A DNA stretch of 64,000 nt from Cyprinodon diabolis (lineage: Eukaryota > Chordata > Actinopteri > Cyprinodontiformes > Cyprinodontidae): assembly GCA_030533445.1 (NCBI GenBank), contig CM060066.1, forward strand, positions 38,277,235 through 38,341,234, in the 5' to 3' direction. Under the pieces are notes generated by a model. That model saw nothing but the letters and a program-made list of their open reading frames with translations. It did not search any database and was not told the origin of the DNA. Shown here piece after piece: positions 34,669-47,473 of this stretch; position 1 is the first letter of the stretch; every line of letters starts with the position of its first letter. A program made the position numbers and the translations under genes.

Positions 34669-35080
34669 CTCTTTATCCTTGTGGTATAAATGTTGCTTGG
34701 GCTGACTTAAGTGTTTAATGTAACTCATTTTGTTAGAACTGTTTGCAATAAAAATAAAGTAACTTGGATGCTGTGGATTAAAGGGAACCAAGAACTAGTT
34801 CTGATGGCTACTGCTGCTGTGCCAATTCGAATCTTTAATCCAAAGACTAAAGAACGTTCTACAAACTCAGATTAAAATCCTAAACTCTGAAATGATCTAG
34901 CCTAAAGTCAGGAACTATGAGACTTCGTTTTTACAACGGCTGCAATGAATTAGTTTAATCAAGTTCAAGTAGAACTACTCAGAGTTTAGCACGTGCGTAA
35001 CAAGTATGAAAAGCCATTATCAGTGGAGCACCGATTTGATTAGTCACACTGACAACAGGCAACAGGAAGTGCCTATTTCA
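34669..35080. other. Intergenic DNA, nothing recognised
   Basis: Unique AT-rich DNA between chromovirus 1 and an (AT)n tract; no coding signal. Confidence 0.4.
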
Positions 35081-35094
35081 TATATATATATATA

Positions 35095-35165
<71 letters not shown>
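35081..35165. repeat. (AT)n microsatellite
   Basis: About 85 bp of alternating TA broken by one C (35096). Confidence 0.95.
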
Positions 35166-35169
<4 letters not shown>

Positions 35170-35569
35170 AGTATCTTAGCTGTTCCTAGGACTGCACTCT
35201 TCTGGATAGAGACCTCTGATGTTTTACCTGGAATCTGCTGTAGCCACTCTCCCATGTTTTTGGGGGGGTCACAGTCCCCAGTAATTGGAGCACTGGGGGC
35301 TGTGATCCCCAAAATGGGACAAGTAAATTGAGTTACTTTATACAATAAACTGTTGATATTTTCTCTGGTGTTTCTTTATCCTTTTCTAACATATATGTAT
35401 TTCCTATTGCTAAGCTTGTTTTTCTATGTGGAAAATAATGATATGAAAAAGTTTTTTCTTTTTTTCCATCAGATTTAGTATTTTGCCATCAAGATATGCT
35501 TTATTATTGTTTAAATGTTATTTCATTCATTGCAATACCAAAGTTTGCACATAAATATCTGATTACATA

Positions 35570-35756
35570 TTTTAAGTTATGAGCCAACTATAACATAGTA
35601 CTTGAGTAAACATTTCACAAAGTACTTTTTTTACTGGTATTGGTTGAATGCTTTCTATTTTTAAGTAAAAAGTAAAAAAAGTAAAAAAAAAAAATGGTTA
35701 AAGTAATGTTACTCGTACCTGAGTAAAATCTTTGTGTACTTTACCTAACTCTGGTT
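35570..35756. mobile_element. Tol2-like hAT MITE fragment
   Basis: AGTACTTGAGTAAACATTTC and TAAAGTAATGTTACTCGTAC, CTGAGTAAAATCTTTGTGTA are of the ACTTAAGTA/ACTTGAGTAA kind seen in the complete element at 48777-49503. Ends are not defined. Confidence 0.45.
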
Positions 35757-36128
35757 GTGAGTAGCATTTCACCTTCAGGATCAGTACAGGAGTAAATTAA
35801 CTTCACCATTTATTTGAAACAATAAAAAGTTTAGAGAGGTTTTAAAATTTTAGATCGCAAAACACCATCTGTGCTGTCACTCATCCAGGGGCCTTAAAAC
35901 TCCTTTTACATGTATGGTTTAAAACAGCTATTACTTGTTTGTGCACATTAATTATATTTTTGATAAAAATTCCTTTTGCCAAAATGCCCATTAGAATGCT
36001 GATTATTTTAAGTGTGTCTGGACAACCTCAGGCTTTTAGTTTTAAGTGTTTTATTTAAAGTATAATATAAAAAATATATGGAAGTTATTACCAACTTCTC
36101 TGCATTACATTACTGTATTTACATTGTT

Positions 36129-36130
<2 letters not shown>

Positions 36131-36196
<66 letters not shown>
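36131..36196. repeat. (AT)n microsatellite
   Basis: About 66 bp of uninterrupted AT dinucleotides. Confidence 0.95.
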
Positions 36197-36200
<4 letters not shown>

Positions 36201-36670
36201 CATCTGAGTTGAAGTTGCATGATATCCTCTAATTTCTACTTTAGCAATATTTAATATTTAATATTTAACCACTGGGTAAAAGCCTTATACTGTGTTTTAT
36301 GCGTGATTGTTTTCAGCATGAGACAGAGATGGGCTGTGACAGAAACAATTCCAGAATGATCCAGCCAGGCTTTCATAATGATGTTGTTCCACCAGACTGT
36401 GAGAGTCCAGCATCATCCGCTCAGCTAGTAAGCAGTGTACTTCTGGAAAAAATGGAGACGGACACAGATTTACTTCCAGCTATTATTTCATTCAAATGAC
36501 AAATGGAGATAAGCAGATCGTGGCTCGTTGACAGTGAAAAGAAGGAGTGTGCTATTTACTTTTTCCGTTGCCTTTTTGGAAACACAGGAAGGAGCGATAA
36601 GCTAAGTGAACTTAGTGCATGGAAAAAAAGGTTTGATTAATTTCTAGACAGCATGAAAAGTCAGCTGAGT
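36197..36670. other. Intergenic DNA, nothing recognised
   Basis: No coding or repeat signal that I can name. Confidence 0.4.
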
Positions 36671-36766
36671 ACAAAACATAGAGAGGTAAACAACACGAAA
36701 AGGGACAAGAAGAGAGGGACAAAACATAGAGAGGAAAACAACACGAAAAGGGACAAGAAGAGAGGG
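36671..36766. repeat. 48-bp tandem duplication
   Basis: Two head-to-tail copies of a 48-bp unit starting ACAAAACATAGAGAGG (36671-36718 and 36719-36766), one mismatch. Confidence 0.9.
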
Positions 36767-37342
36767 ACAAAAAGTAGAACAAATAATGGATGTCTATTCT
36801 AATAAAATTTCTCTGTTAATGGGTCTGGTTTATGTTTTTTCTTCTCAATTCAGAGGGGCCCCCTGCTTGTCTTTGCCTAGTGCCCCAAATTTTCAAAATC
36901 CGCCCTTGCATTCATCAAGACTATGAGTCTACTTTGAGTTGTACTTCTGGAGTTTTCAGAGCAGCAGAGCTCCTTCGACAGAGCAGTCTAGATGCTAGGC
37001 TAGTTAAACTAGCCAGGATGTAGCTGGGGATTGCCTAGTTCCCGAAGCCTCAACATATGCAGGTACTTTTGGATATCCAGCTACCTGTTATCTATTTTCA
37101 GTGGCTGAAAGTGGATTTCAAATTTTTTTATATATTTGGTGAATATTGATTTATTCCTGAAAGCTTTGACATTTGTTTTGCAACCGTTTAGTTAGTGAAA
37201 TATTTTAAGGGAGTACTGATAATCAAATTAGACTGACTGACAGCTCTGCTGGAGGAAAGACCACAGATAGGATAACCCTGCAGGCTCACAGTGTATAATA
37301 ATACTTATTATAAATAGTTGCTTTTAAATATGCAGTCAAGTT

Positions 37343-37362
37343 GATATATATATATATATATA

Positions 37363-37445
<83 letters not shown>
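37343..37445. repeat. (AT)n microsatellite
   Basis: About 100 bp of AT repeats with one CTG interruption near 37362. Confidence 0.95.
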
Positions 37446-37446
<1 letters not shown>

Positions 37447-40139
37447 CTATTTTTTTTGCTATACCAATTCTCTATACCTGCTGTATGAAGTTCTGTTTTT
37501 AATTATGAGTGAAAACATTTTCTGTTTGTACTGCAGACATGTTATGGGTTTAGCTGGTCATTGGGATAATAGAGTAAAAATAAGTGTGTTCAGTATTTTG
37601 TATCTATTTTAAATGATTAATGTAGTTAACAAAAAAACAACCGGACTGATCCAGGCTGGAAAAAAAAATTACATGTGAAATAATTATTTAAACTTTTTCT
37701 ATTTATGGATCTAATTCAGATTTACTCAACTGGGCTCAACAAGGGACATGAGGTGCTTATTTCAGATACTGTTTAACGCAAAACCTGCTATGGGGTATTT
37801 GTTACTAAAAGGCTAAATCCAAGTTTAATCTGAATTTGTTGTTTGGAGATATATCACCAATAGAGTTTGATGTGAGGACAGAAAATCTATTTTTTGGCAT
37901 CACCTCTAAAAAAAAACGGCAGCCATGCAGACAACCACTGATGTTTGTTAAGGAGACACGATGACCTCAAGATTCCACACTTTTCTGCAGCTCTTTAAAT
38001 GCAATCCTTAGACTCTTTTTTACTTCTTTGCCATACTGCTCCCTGCGAGTGCTGACCAGATAAATATGGGGGCTTATCCAGCCTGTTGGCCAGTGGCTAA
38101 AAGAAAAAGACCTCTGTGTCACAATCTGTTTAAACTCTCTGTAACAGAATGTCCTAAAGTATTTACTTACAAAAAATCTAAAGAAAAAAAGTATATATGT
38201 GCTTCTTTTCTTTCAAAGTGATTGGTAGAACAAGTAACTGTGCAACCAAGGTTTTTGTTGAATATGTTTTTTTCTTAATTGGTTTAATTTTGAGTAAATG
38301 TTCTCAAATTAAACTTTTTTTTTATTCAGCATGAGATATGCTACTGAAGCAAGATTTTAAATGTCTTAAGGATTTGTACACGTTTTTACCAGAAGTAGTA
38401 GCATATATCCAGTCAGTTATGTATACTGCATGCAGTGTGATTTACTAAAATTTGCTTTCAAATCTAATATCATTTTGACATGTTTATGTTTTTCCAGCCT
38501 CACTTCTGGGAATCCAAAGTTATGCATCAACTCCTTCTTCCTTTTTGTTAAAGGAACCCCAGTTTTGTGGAAGCTTTACAGGTCAAAATTTAGAATAGCA
38601 TACTGTTTGTGCAAGGATTTGGAATATCACCCGTATTTAAAGTACTGATATCTCACTTGCTGGAATCTCTGAAGCTGCTCCTTCATCCTGCAGCTTCAAA
38701 TCTATGAGGCAGCCACCAGCAAAGAGAAAAAGAAAGTCCTCCCACTCCTTGCACAGAAATCAACCTTAAAATATCATGGTCAGTGGGTTACATGGGCAGG
38801 GTAATCAAAGTATAAAGACTATTCAGTACACACATATCGGAATGCTGAGACAGATTCAAACTGCAGACTGAGAAACAGTCAAAAGCCATATTAAACCTCC
38901 TTGAAACTACCTGTTCAGTTGAAGTGCCAAGATATATTTTCATTAGAGCAGCTTTTTATCTTCTTTCCAGTTCTTTGAACCTCTTTTGAAGTGAATCTTG
39001 TTAAAAGATGTAACACGTTTCATGTTCATGTTCATCTCCATCCATTAAGCTTTTCTCCACAGAACGGGAGCATTTTGTTTAAATGCAAAGCAACAAGACA
39101 AAAGCTGTCATTTGGCTTTCACAGGTGTGGCTGTTAACCCAGCACTATAATGTCAGTAAGTGCTAACATTACGTAAATCCATTACTTTGTACAAGCACTG
39201 TGGCATTTCATGGAGGAGAGAGGTTAGCCACACTGTAGTTATCATAACAGCGTCCCGTGATCTGAACTCTGTGTGATCAGATTGGTTTTAATAGACTCTG
39301 GATTACTTGGAGGCAGTCCCTCCAAGCTAAACATCTCTGGGGTTGGAATTAGAGTGCAAGGCCGAGGTGAAAACCATTTTTTCCGGAGAATGTCACGCTG
39401 CAGTGAAAGAGCTTATGCTCTATTATCATATCTTGCCTTAAAAAAGATGACAGACTAGGAGCTTTGAGGTCCTTTGATGCATTTTTCCACTGCTCAGTAT
39501 TGAAGGAAAGCACTAAATTTAAGTAGCCTGGTAAAAGCAGGCTGTCTCTATCTAATAATCTTTGTGCATTTGTGCTGCATCAGACATCCTTTATTTATTT
39601 CATGTTCCCAATGATAGATTTTTTAACATGAGTCCTTTTATTCAAGCACAAAGTAGAACAGCTAACACCCTTAGAGGTGTAAGGAAGAGAAATTCTGCTG
39701 ACGGTTCTCGTACCTTGAAGCTATTTCCTTTTGAACATGCACTGGTGAACTCTTGTTTGCAGTTTTGAGGCTACAGTGAAAGCCGCCTTTGTGACCTCTG
39801 TTTTCCTTCTTTATTTTACCTTTTTTAGAACAATGAATCAGTTTTTGAACCCTTTAAACCCATAACATGAGGGGTATAAGCCTAGACAGGAGATGTATTG
39901 GTTAGATCATAAAAATCACAATTTTTTTGGACCCTAAATTATCTAGAATCTTACTTTTTATAATTTTTGTTACAAACATAAACCTTTTTTTCTTCCATAT
40001 TTGTTTCCAGCCACTTTACTTTGATGCATTTAAATAAAATCCATTGCAACTAATCAGAATTCATGCAATTATCAAATACATTAAGTATGTGTGCTGTATA
40101 AACTTAAGTTTAAATGCAGCTGTTCTCTGAAGACCAAGA
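37446..40139. other. Intergenic DNA, no gene; 39040-39500 possibly conserved
   Basis: No frame with a recognisable motif. 39040-39500 is repeat-free and of more even composition than its surroundings, so it may be conserved non-coding DNA; this is only an impression. Confidence 0.3.
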
Positions 40140-41060
40140 GTTTTTTTCTCAGGAATATTAGGGAACAAAAGGGGCTTTCTGAAGACTTAGGAACATAGTG
40201 TTATATTTTTATGCTTTACATTTTGCACAAGGTGAGGAAGAAAATGGTGAAGACATTCAAAGAATGGTAGGGTTATAAAAACAACATCCTAAGAAATTAA
40301 CATGTCACAGAGCAGTGTTCAATCCATTACATGAAAATGAAGACTATAGCCCAACTGCAAAAAGATGGCCTTCCACCAAAATGGATAGGCAAAGGGTTAC
40401 ATTAGTCAGTGAAGCAGCCAACAGGTCCACAATTCATGAGGAAGGACTATCAACAGTTATTCCCACTACTTGCTACTTTTTAATAAGGACTGGTTATAAG
40501 GCTCTACTGCTGATAAAAAGCCATGTTGCGTTCAATTTGATGTTGACCATTAGCATACAGTAGGATACAACAGATACATTACATAATCTCCTACTTAGAT
40601 GAGTCCAAAGTGAAGAATGTTGGCATTAATACATTCTATGTTGGGTGAAGCTAACAAACTGGTACCACTGCAAGACCCGATCACAGTATCATGCAGCAAG
40701 GACATTTTTTACGTTTTAACAGGACAATCCTAAAAATACAGGCAGGGTATCAAAGGAAGTTTGAACAGAACAATATTCCTGGTTAGGATCAATCAAAGTC
40801 TAGATTGAAATCAAATTAAAAAAACAGGGCCAGATTGAAAAAAAAAAAAGAAAAATATTATATGACAACAAAAACAGGGATCAAGAGAGATGGAGCTTGA
40901 GCTCAACATTGAAGAGAAGTTGAAAAGTCTCTGGAAGTGAAAAGCTGATGAACATACCAAAAGAGATGTAGCTATAATGTCAGTGTTAGAACAAACACAA
41001 ATGCATGCATTCTTTTTTCTATTTGCAAAACTACTGACAGCCATAAATATCTTTCTGTTT
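40140..41060 (+). mobile_element. Decayed Tc1-like transposase
   Basis: The sense strand reads, in broken frames, KRWPSTKMDRQ, VTLVSEAANRSTIHEEGLST, then AGATGAGTCCAAAGTGAAG (the W-S-D-E-S-K type block), TTTTAACAGGACAATCCTAA (Q-D-N-P/D block) and TCAAAGTCTAGATTGAAATC near 40793-40812. These follow the order of a Tc1-family transposase from the second HTH domain to the DDE core. Many stops; inactive. Confidence 0.6.
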
Positions 41061-41530
41061 CACAGGTATGCTTTATGTTGACCTGTAAACATGGTGAAAT
41101 AAAATGGCAGTGGATACTTCTGCATGATATAGATGTTCAGCCATGCAACATCAGGCAACTGGCTTTTTCCTGTTTCTTGAAAACTTTTTTTTCATCCACT
41201 TGAAAAACTTGTACTTGACTTAAAACACATCTGTTTGGCGCTGTGATATAGTACTATTTCTGCTTTGCACTTGAGTTGGGTAGGATTTTTTTTTTTGTTA
41301 TACTGTATTTCATGAGGTCAAAGTCATGGCTTATTGATAAAAGAACATGTTTAAATACCGCGAATCTAAGTGTTTTAACAGGGAAAGTAGAATAGCAGTA
41401 ATGCATGCACACAGTAACAATTAATCTTGGAAAAATAATGGGTTTCATCAGAGCCAAACGTAACGAAATATAAATTTATAGGATTTTTGTGCTGGTGATG
41501 ATGCAATCCTCGATACTTTTATATAACATC
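41061..41530. other. Intergenic DNA, nothing recognised
   Basis: AT-rich; no coding signal. Confidence 0.4.
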
Positions 41531-42070
41531 AAAAACATTCTGGGTTAGATCAGAATAGAATAGAATAGAATAAAATATCCCTTTATTGTGCCACAATGGG
41601 AAAATTCTAGTGTTTTACAGCAGCAAAAAGATTTTAGAAAAAGATGGAAGTGTATAAGAATAACATCAGTGAAGAGTTAAAAAATAAACAAATGGAATGC
41701 TGTACTGTAAAGTGTTTTAACAATGTAAATACTGTGCATCTGGAGAATAGATAACCAATATACAGCTATGGACATTTTTACAGTAATGGATATTTGAAAA
41801 TAGCAGCAACATCAGAGATGTGCAAAATGACAGCAGCATGTTGTTTAACTGACTATGGTAGGGTTAAACTTAATGGCTGGCTATTTGTATGGACCTTATA
41901 TTGCTTTTTCTCAAGCTGACCTATAAGGAACTATAGGAGAAAGCTCCTAGGTATCTATCCACCCTGAGGTCACCTTAGGCACTTCCAAGATCCCAAATAT
42001 AATTTTTATCATCCTAGCAGGTGTAGGTAGACAACACCAGACCTCCTCAGTGGTAAACATCACAGTCTTA
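41531..42070 (-). mobile_element. LINE-like 3' end, inverted
   Basis: (AGAAT)n at 41551-41571 leads into AAAATATCCCTTTATTGTGC and CCACAATGGGAAAATTCTAG, the reverse complement of a LINE 3' tail common in fish genomes. The following 450 bp has no surviving frame. Confidence 0.5.
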
Positions 42071-43010
42071 AATTAAACCTGAAATATTATTTATATTATT
42101 TATCTTTGTTAGCTTTTATTCTTTTTCAAAGCCAATGTGTCCTTTAAGTCTATGTTATCTTATTGTTGTATTGCTTTTGTGAACAGCATTTGTGTCGAAG
42201 GTTTTTCTTTATTCTCTGTTATGTAAACTATTGTGATTCTTTGACTTTTGCCAGACATTTTTTCAGTGTCACCTTTTGCTTCATTAATTCAAACATCAAA
42301 ATGTTCAACTACTTCAGGGCACAGCAGTTATGACTTCTGTCATTCAATAGTCATTTTTGAAAAAAGCAACAAAAAAAATGTTCACATTGTAATACATGTG
42401 ACAAGCTTTCAAATCATTTGCCTGGTATTCTTTGAAGGCTAAATATTTCATTTTACTTTCAGAAAGAAATGTCATTAAGACTTTAACAGGGTAACATTGA
42501 GCTATTACCAAACATTGCAGCTTTTATAGCCTTTAATATTGTTCATTATATCAACATTAAAGTACCACGAAGGTGGGTTTTTTTATTTTATTAAATGCTG
42601 CTTTACACTGGCCACACTGAGGAAATCATCTCTACTCCTCAACTTAGGTCCAGTGGTTTAAAAAAATATATATCGTATTACTACAACTTTAATGTTAGAA
42701 TTTGCTTACATAACTAAATATGCAAATTTTGCATTCACGCTCAAACTGAATTTCTGGAAATTACGTAACAACAAATAGAATTGGTTCTAAAGGGGCAAAG
42801 AAATGGGAAAACTGTGTGTTTTGCTATTTGTTTTGGCTCTAATTGTCAATCTAATTGTGATGACAGATGCAAGATATTTATTAAACATTTCTCACAATTG
42901 CATTTATTAACATGCTAACATCCATGCTCAAGATGGGAACATCTTAACAAGTACACTCTGTACCTTAGAATTTGTGGCAATAGTTTAAAAAAAAGAGAAA
43001 CTGTCATAAA
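42071..43010. other. Intergenic DNA, nothing recognised
   Basis: AT-rich unique-looking DNA; no coding signal. Confidence 0.4.
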
Positions 43011-43131
43011 TACTATATATATATATCTATATATAGATATATATAGATATATATAGATATGTATATATATATATTTATATTTATATGTATATATACATAC
43101 ATATATATACACACATATATATATACTTGTG
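43011..43131. repeat. Imperfect (TA)n/(TATAGA)n microsatellite
   Basis: TATATA interrupted by repeated ATAGATATATAG units, then TATACATACATA and TACACACATATA. Confidence 0.9.
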
Positions 43132-43202
43132 TGTGTTTACATGAAATATAAAAAAGATATATAAAATCTTTAAACATCCCTTTACATAAATCCATGTTTT
43201 AA

Positions 43203-43552
43203 TGTATTATCCGGATCCCTTTTGTCTCTTTTTTAAGCTCCACAGTTTGAAAGCAGTATTGTGTTTGTTTTGTACTTTTGGATTGAATTGATTTATTTCA
43301 GAATAATGCAGTCCATCTCAGAAGAGAATGACAGGAGCCATTTAGTTTGAAAAAAAAAAAGGGAAAGAGCCTGTGTCCTGCTGGTTCATGTGTGATTACA
43401 CGACTGAATGCAGGAGCGACGCTATCCGTGGTCCTGAACCTCCAGCCGGTGCAAGAGGTCTGCTGCAGACAGCCGCATCCTATGAAAGAGTATCGACTTT
43501 TTGTTAATAGGAAGTGTGACCATGGAGTGCACCCGGCAACAGATGCTAAATA
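43203..43552. repeat. 350-bp repeat, copy A
   Basis: Shares with 47138-47473 a colinear run of phrases: GTATTATC, TTGAAAGCAG, GAGAATGACAGGA, ACGCTATCC, GGTCCTGAACCTC, GAGGTCTGCTGCAGACAGCC and TCCTATGAAAGAGTATCGAC. Same orientation in both. No TIR, poly(A) tail or coding frame explains it. Confidence 0.75.
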
Positions 43553-44439
43553 GAAAGGAAAGAACTGCTTTGGGAGGGTTGAAATGTCATGTGAACAGTT
43601 GGGTTCAACCACTGAACACCTCAGGGGTGTTATCGACTCCCTTCCATGCTTTTAAAGGCCAAGGGTTCATTCAGACTGGACTCTGCAGCCACTCTCCCTG
43701 ATCGTGAAGGCCACCATAATTTCCAGAGGCACCTTGAGGGGAAATGAATTGGAGAAAACAAATTTAGGCAGTTGACTGAAGTGGGAGAGTGCTGAGGAAC
43801 ATCTAGGACCTGCAGTCTGGTTGGCAGTAGGAACAGAGGCAGATATGAGAAATAATAAACTGAACTAAACATAGTACTAAAATGTGTCTTTGGTACAAGC
43901 ATTTTTTCCCCGCTTATTCTTACAAATATTCTAACAGGTTCTACCCTAATAGGTTCTAGCATTGAACAATAGCTCCTTATTTTCTTGTGTTTTCTTGTCT
44001 TTCAAACCCTTCTTGTGCATCTCTCTCATTCCATTAACACCATATAGCTTTAATTTAATTAAATATTTCATACATCACACAGATCACACAATTCATTTAA
44101 AGCTTAAGCTGTGAAGGTTTCTAATGTTAAAGATGAAGCTGGGCATGACTACATCTCTTGCCGGCACTGTTGTGGCCACACCTGTAGGTCAGGGGGAAAT
44201 AATGCATGTGTCTCAATAAATCATTTTGAATATTGAAGATATATGTAATATTTGAGGATATCTATTCTTATTTTCTTTTAATGTAAGGTAGTGCCTTTTT
44301 CTTTCTTTTTACAGTTCCTTATCTGTGGCATCCCAGAAATGTGGACATCTGGGGCACTAGGCCATAGTACATATAAAACTTTACATTTTCCACGTTTGTT
44401 TCACATCTCCACCACTGTTTTTAATGTGCTGGAGATTCT
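43553..44439. other. Intergenic DNA, nothing recognised
   Basis: No coding or repeat signal that I can name. Confidence 0.4.
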
Positions 44440-45830
44440 AGATTCTAGATCAACACAAAATAGTGAATAATTGTGAAATGAAAAGGAAGGTAATGGACCC
44501 GTAGGACATGCCTATGTGTAAACAATTCAAGTATCAGAGAACGTTTTAAAAAGTGAGGGAAATTTTGCACGTGGAGGAAAACTATTACTATGGCTTTTCC
44601 TTAATACCCATAGACTCAGTGATGCATGGTGGTGGCAGCCCTATGATGTAGGAATGCTTTTCTTCACCAGGGATGGGGAAGCTGGATGTTTTTTTTTGTT
44701 TGAGTTTGATGTGTTGTTGAGGTTCTCTGTTCCCCCCTCAGGTCTGTGGTGTTTACCTGCAGTGTGGGCATGGCTGCCCCTGATGAGAACTGCTGAACTT
44801 GGGAGCCATTAGGGACATGACTGACCTGGAAAACACAAAGAGGGAGACACACACTATATGCCTGATGGTGGATTGGACTGGGAATCGAAAGCAAGCTACC
44901 TTCATTCCAATGTCGCCTTTTCAGATGTTTATAATTATGTCTCCTTGTTCTCTTTGTGATCCTGTCTGAGACACACTTGATGAATGTTGGATCAAGTTCC
45001 TAGAATCCAGCCTGCCAAGCTGTAATACCTACCAGGAAAACCCAAGCCCACACTAGTGCAATACCATCCTAAACATGTTTACCTTAGTCCATGTTCATTT
45101 ATCTTACAGACACTGTCTGAGGAATCAGATACATCTTTTAAACTTAACTTTAACTTGTTTAATGATGCTTTTCAAATATCTCCATTTTAAATGTTTTAGC
45201 TATAAAATGAGACCAGACTTAAAATGTTTGTAGGTTTGAAAAAGCTAGGTTAATAGCACTGCCTCTGATTCATTGTTTGAAGTAGAAAAAATCCAACCAT
45301 TAAACTGTTTTACAGTTTTACATCTGGGTTAGAAGTAACAAAAAAGCCATTGCATTGTTAGCTTAAACCAAAACCAGACAATTCATCAGGAGAAAGCATG
45401 TAAGAGGCTCCAGTGTAACAGCCTTATCTAAACAACTGAAGCTTGAAATATACTCTAAACTGATTTATTTTAAATGTTAGAATAGCATGGTCAATGTCCA
45501 AACTGACATTTGGTGGAGAATCTGTGGCAAGCTTTAAAAGTGTATGTTCATAGACAATTTCCATCTAACCTGACTGAGTTGGAGGAAGAAAAAAAAAAAA
45601 CATAATAGAAACATCAGCCTCTTGATGTGCAAAGCTCATAGACACATGACCCAAAAGACGTTTAGCTGTTTGAAAGATAGGGTTCTACAAGCACTGTCTA
45701 AGGGGGACCAAAAATAAATTCACTCCAAACTCTTTAGATTTTTAAGTACATTGTACTTTTTTCATCCCATCTGTTACATAACAAAACAACACATTATATA
45801 TGTAGACAACGTGGAAAAATTGATATAAAT
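44440..45830 (+). mobile_element. Decayed Tc1-like transposon, sense strand
   Basis: Begins with TAGATCAACACAAAATAGTG, as at the ends of other copies here. GATGCATGGTGGTGGCAGCC then GGAATGCTTTTCTTCACCAG near 44622-44671 encode the conserved H-G-G-G-S...W/G-C-F-S block. 45520-45720 keeps GAGAATCTGTGGCAAGCTTT, ATGTGCAAAGCTCATAGACA and CCCAAAAGACGTTTAGCTG, the C-terminal helices. Roughly 44700-45270 does not fit and may be an insertion or heavily diverged. Confidence 0.6.
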
Positions 45831-45839
45831 GCTTTTTTA

Positions 45840-46810
45840 AAACACTGGACTGTAATAATCTGCCCTGATAGCTATTCTAATTGCTTACTTCATTCACCTG
45901 TCGAACCCTCCCCGCTCACTAATTATCATTCATCTTAACCACCTACTCCCTCTGCTTTATATACATACGGTTCAGCCCAGCTATCCGGGCCACAGCATGT
46001 TGTATGTATGTTTGTTCTTTTGAGTTTCAGTTTCAGTCGGAGATCATGGCTGATTTCCAGAGTCAATGTTCCTGTTCTTGGAGGCCAGTGGTTAGAGAGG
46101 GTTTTTGCCTTGTCTTGATGTTTTTACTGATTGTGTCCTGGCTCTTCTCAACTGAGCGAGCCCTTTTCCTGTTTTGGATCAGAAGAGGGAGCTAGTCTAA
46201 AGGTCCACAGTTCTCCTGGTACCATGTCTTGTCTCTGCCTCTCAATTATTGAGCCCGCCTGTCTCCATCAGAGTGTGTCTGTTTGAGCTCGCTGTTGGAC
46301 TCATGGAATTCTGATTTTGCCTCATCACTCTGTGCACTCTGTTCCTGCTCTCATTGGAACCTCTGACCAGGTTTTGGACTCCTGGATCTCAGAACCATCC
46401 TTTTTCTGGACTCATTCCCTGATCTGGCTCAGACTTCTGCCTGTTTCATGTGGGCTGCTGCATCAGGGACACTCTGGGCGGTTCCAGGCATGCATCACGT
46501 TGGCAGTGCATCGGCTGGATCCTGCCTCACCCGAGAAGATGGACTGAACTGTTTAACCAGGTAAGTGACTCACATGGATAATTATCTTCCATCAGATTAA
46601 CATGGTCACTTACCTGTGTTTCTCCCTCCAGAGTGACAGTGATGGGCAGCCCTCCCGCCTCCCGGGGGAGGCATTCGGTTTCTGTTTGTTTCTGTTCTGT
46701 TTTAATTTCATTAAATGTTTTGAAACCTCAAAAAAAAAAAAAAAAAAAATTATAAACATTTCGAATTTTCCCCCTGTCTGTCTCGCCTGAATACTGGGTC
46801 CTACATTTTG
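45840..46810 (+). mobile_element. Possible LTR-like retroelement remnant
   Basis: CTGCTTTATATACATACGG (TATA-like), CCACAGCATGTTGTATG, a region rich in CTC/TGG, then TTTCATTAAATGTTTTGAAA, a 22-nt A run and TACTGGGTCCTACATTTTGG. The layout is that of a fish LTR with a poly(A) stretch. No flanking duplication was found and no pol is present. Confidence 0.3.
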
Positions 46811-47137
46811 GGTTTCATGAATTTTTGCCATTTTTGCATTTTGCCTTGGCTTTTTTATTTAAATTATTCCTAAGTAATTGGTCAATCCTATGTTAAAAGC
46901 AGATTTTGCTTGCTGGCCTCAAGATTTCTTAAATAAATTAAGCATTTTATTAATTTATTGTAATGTCTACCTATTTAAGGGACTAATTGTAATATCAAAC
47001 ACACATTAGTAGTCTTTCTTCCTATATAGCTTGTTTATTTTAATGACATGCCATTTAGAGCTGATCCATTAGTTTTATATGGAGTCCTATTGCAACAACA
47101 AAATAAAACGAACCGCAAACCTCTGAACCTATGTTAT
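46811..47137. other. Intergenic DNA, nothing recognised
   Basis: AT-rich; no coding signal. Confidence 0.4.
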
Positions 47138-47473
47138 GATGTATTATCAGGATTTCTTTGCTTATTTTTTTTTCTACACTGCTTCACAGCTTGAAAGCAG
47201 AATTGTGTTTGCTTTGTACTTTTTGAATAATAAAAGAAAAGTGCAGTTCATCTGATTGGAGAATGACAGGAACCATTAAAAAGAAAAAGAGCCTGAGTTC
47301 TGCTGGTTCATATTTGATTACAGGGCTGAATGTAGGGGCAACGCTATCCATGGTCCTGAACCTCTAGTCAGTGCAGAGGTCTGCTGCAGACAGCCACATC
47401 CTATGAAAGAGTATCGACTTTTTGTTAAAAGGAAGTGTGAGCATGGAGTCCCCCGGCCATAGATGCTAAATAA
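47138..47473. repeat. 350-bp repeat, copy B
   Basis: Second copy of the repeat at 43203-43552, same orientation, about 3.9 kb downstream, with scattered substitutions and small indels. Confidence 0.75.

Noticed and set aside
35073..35345. IYIYIY-type frames in (AT)n tracts
   Set aside because: Translations of dinucleotide repeats, not genes.
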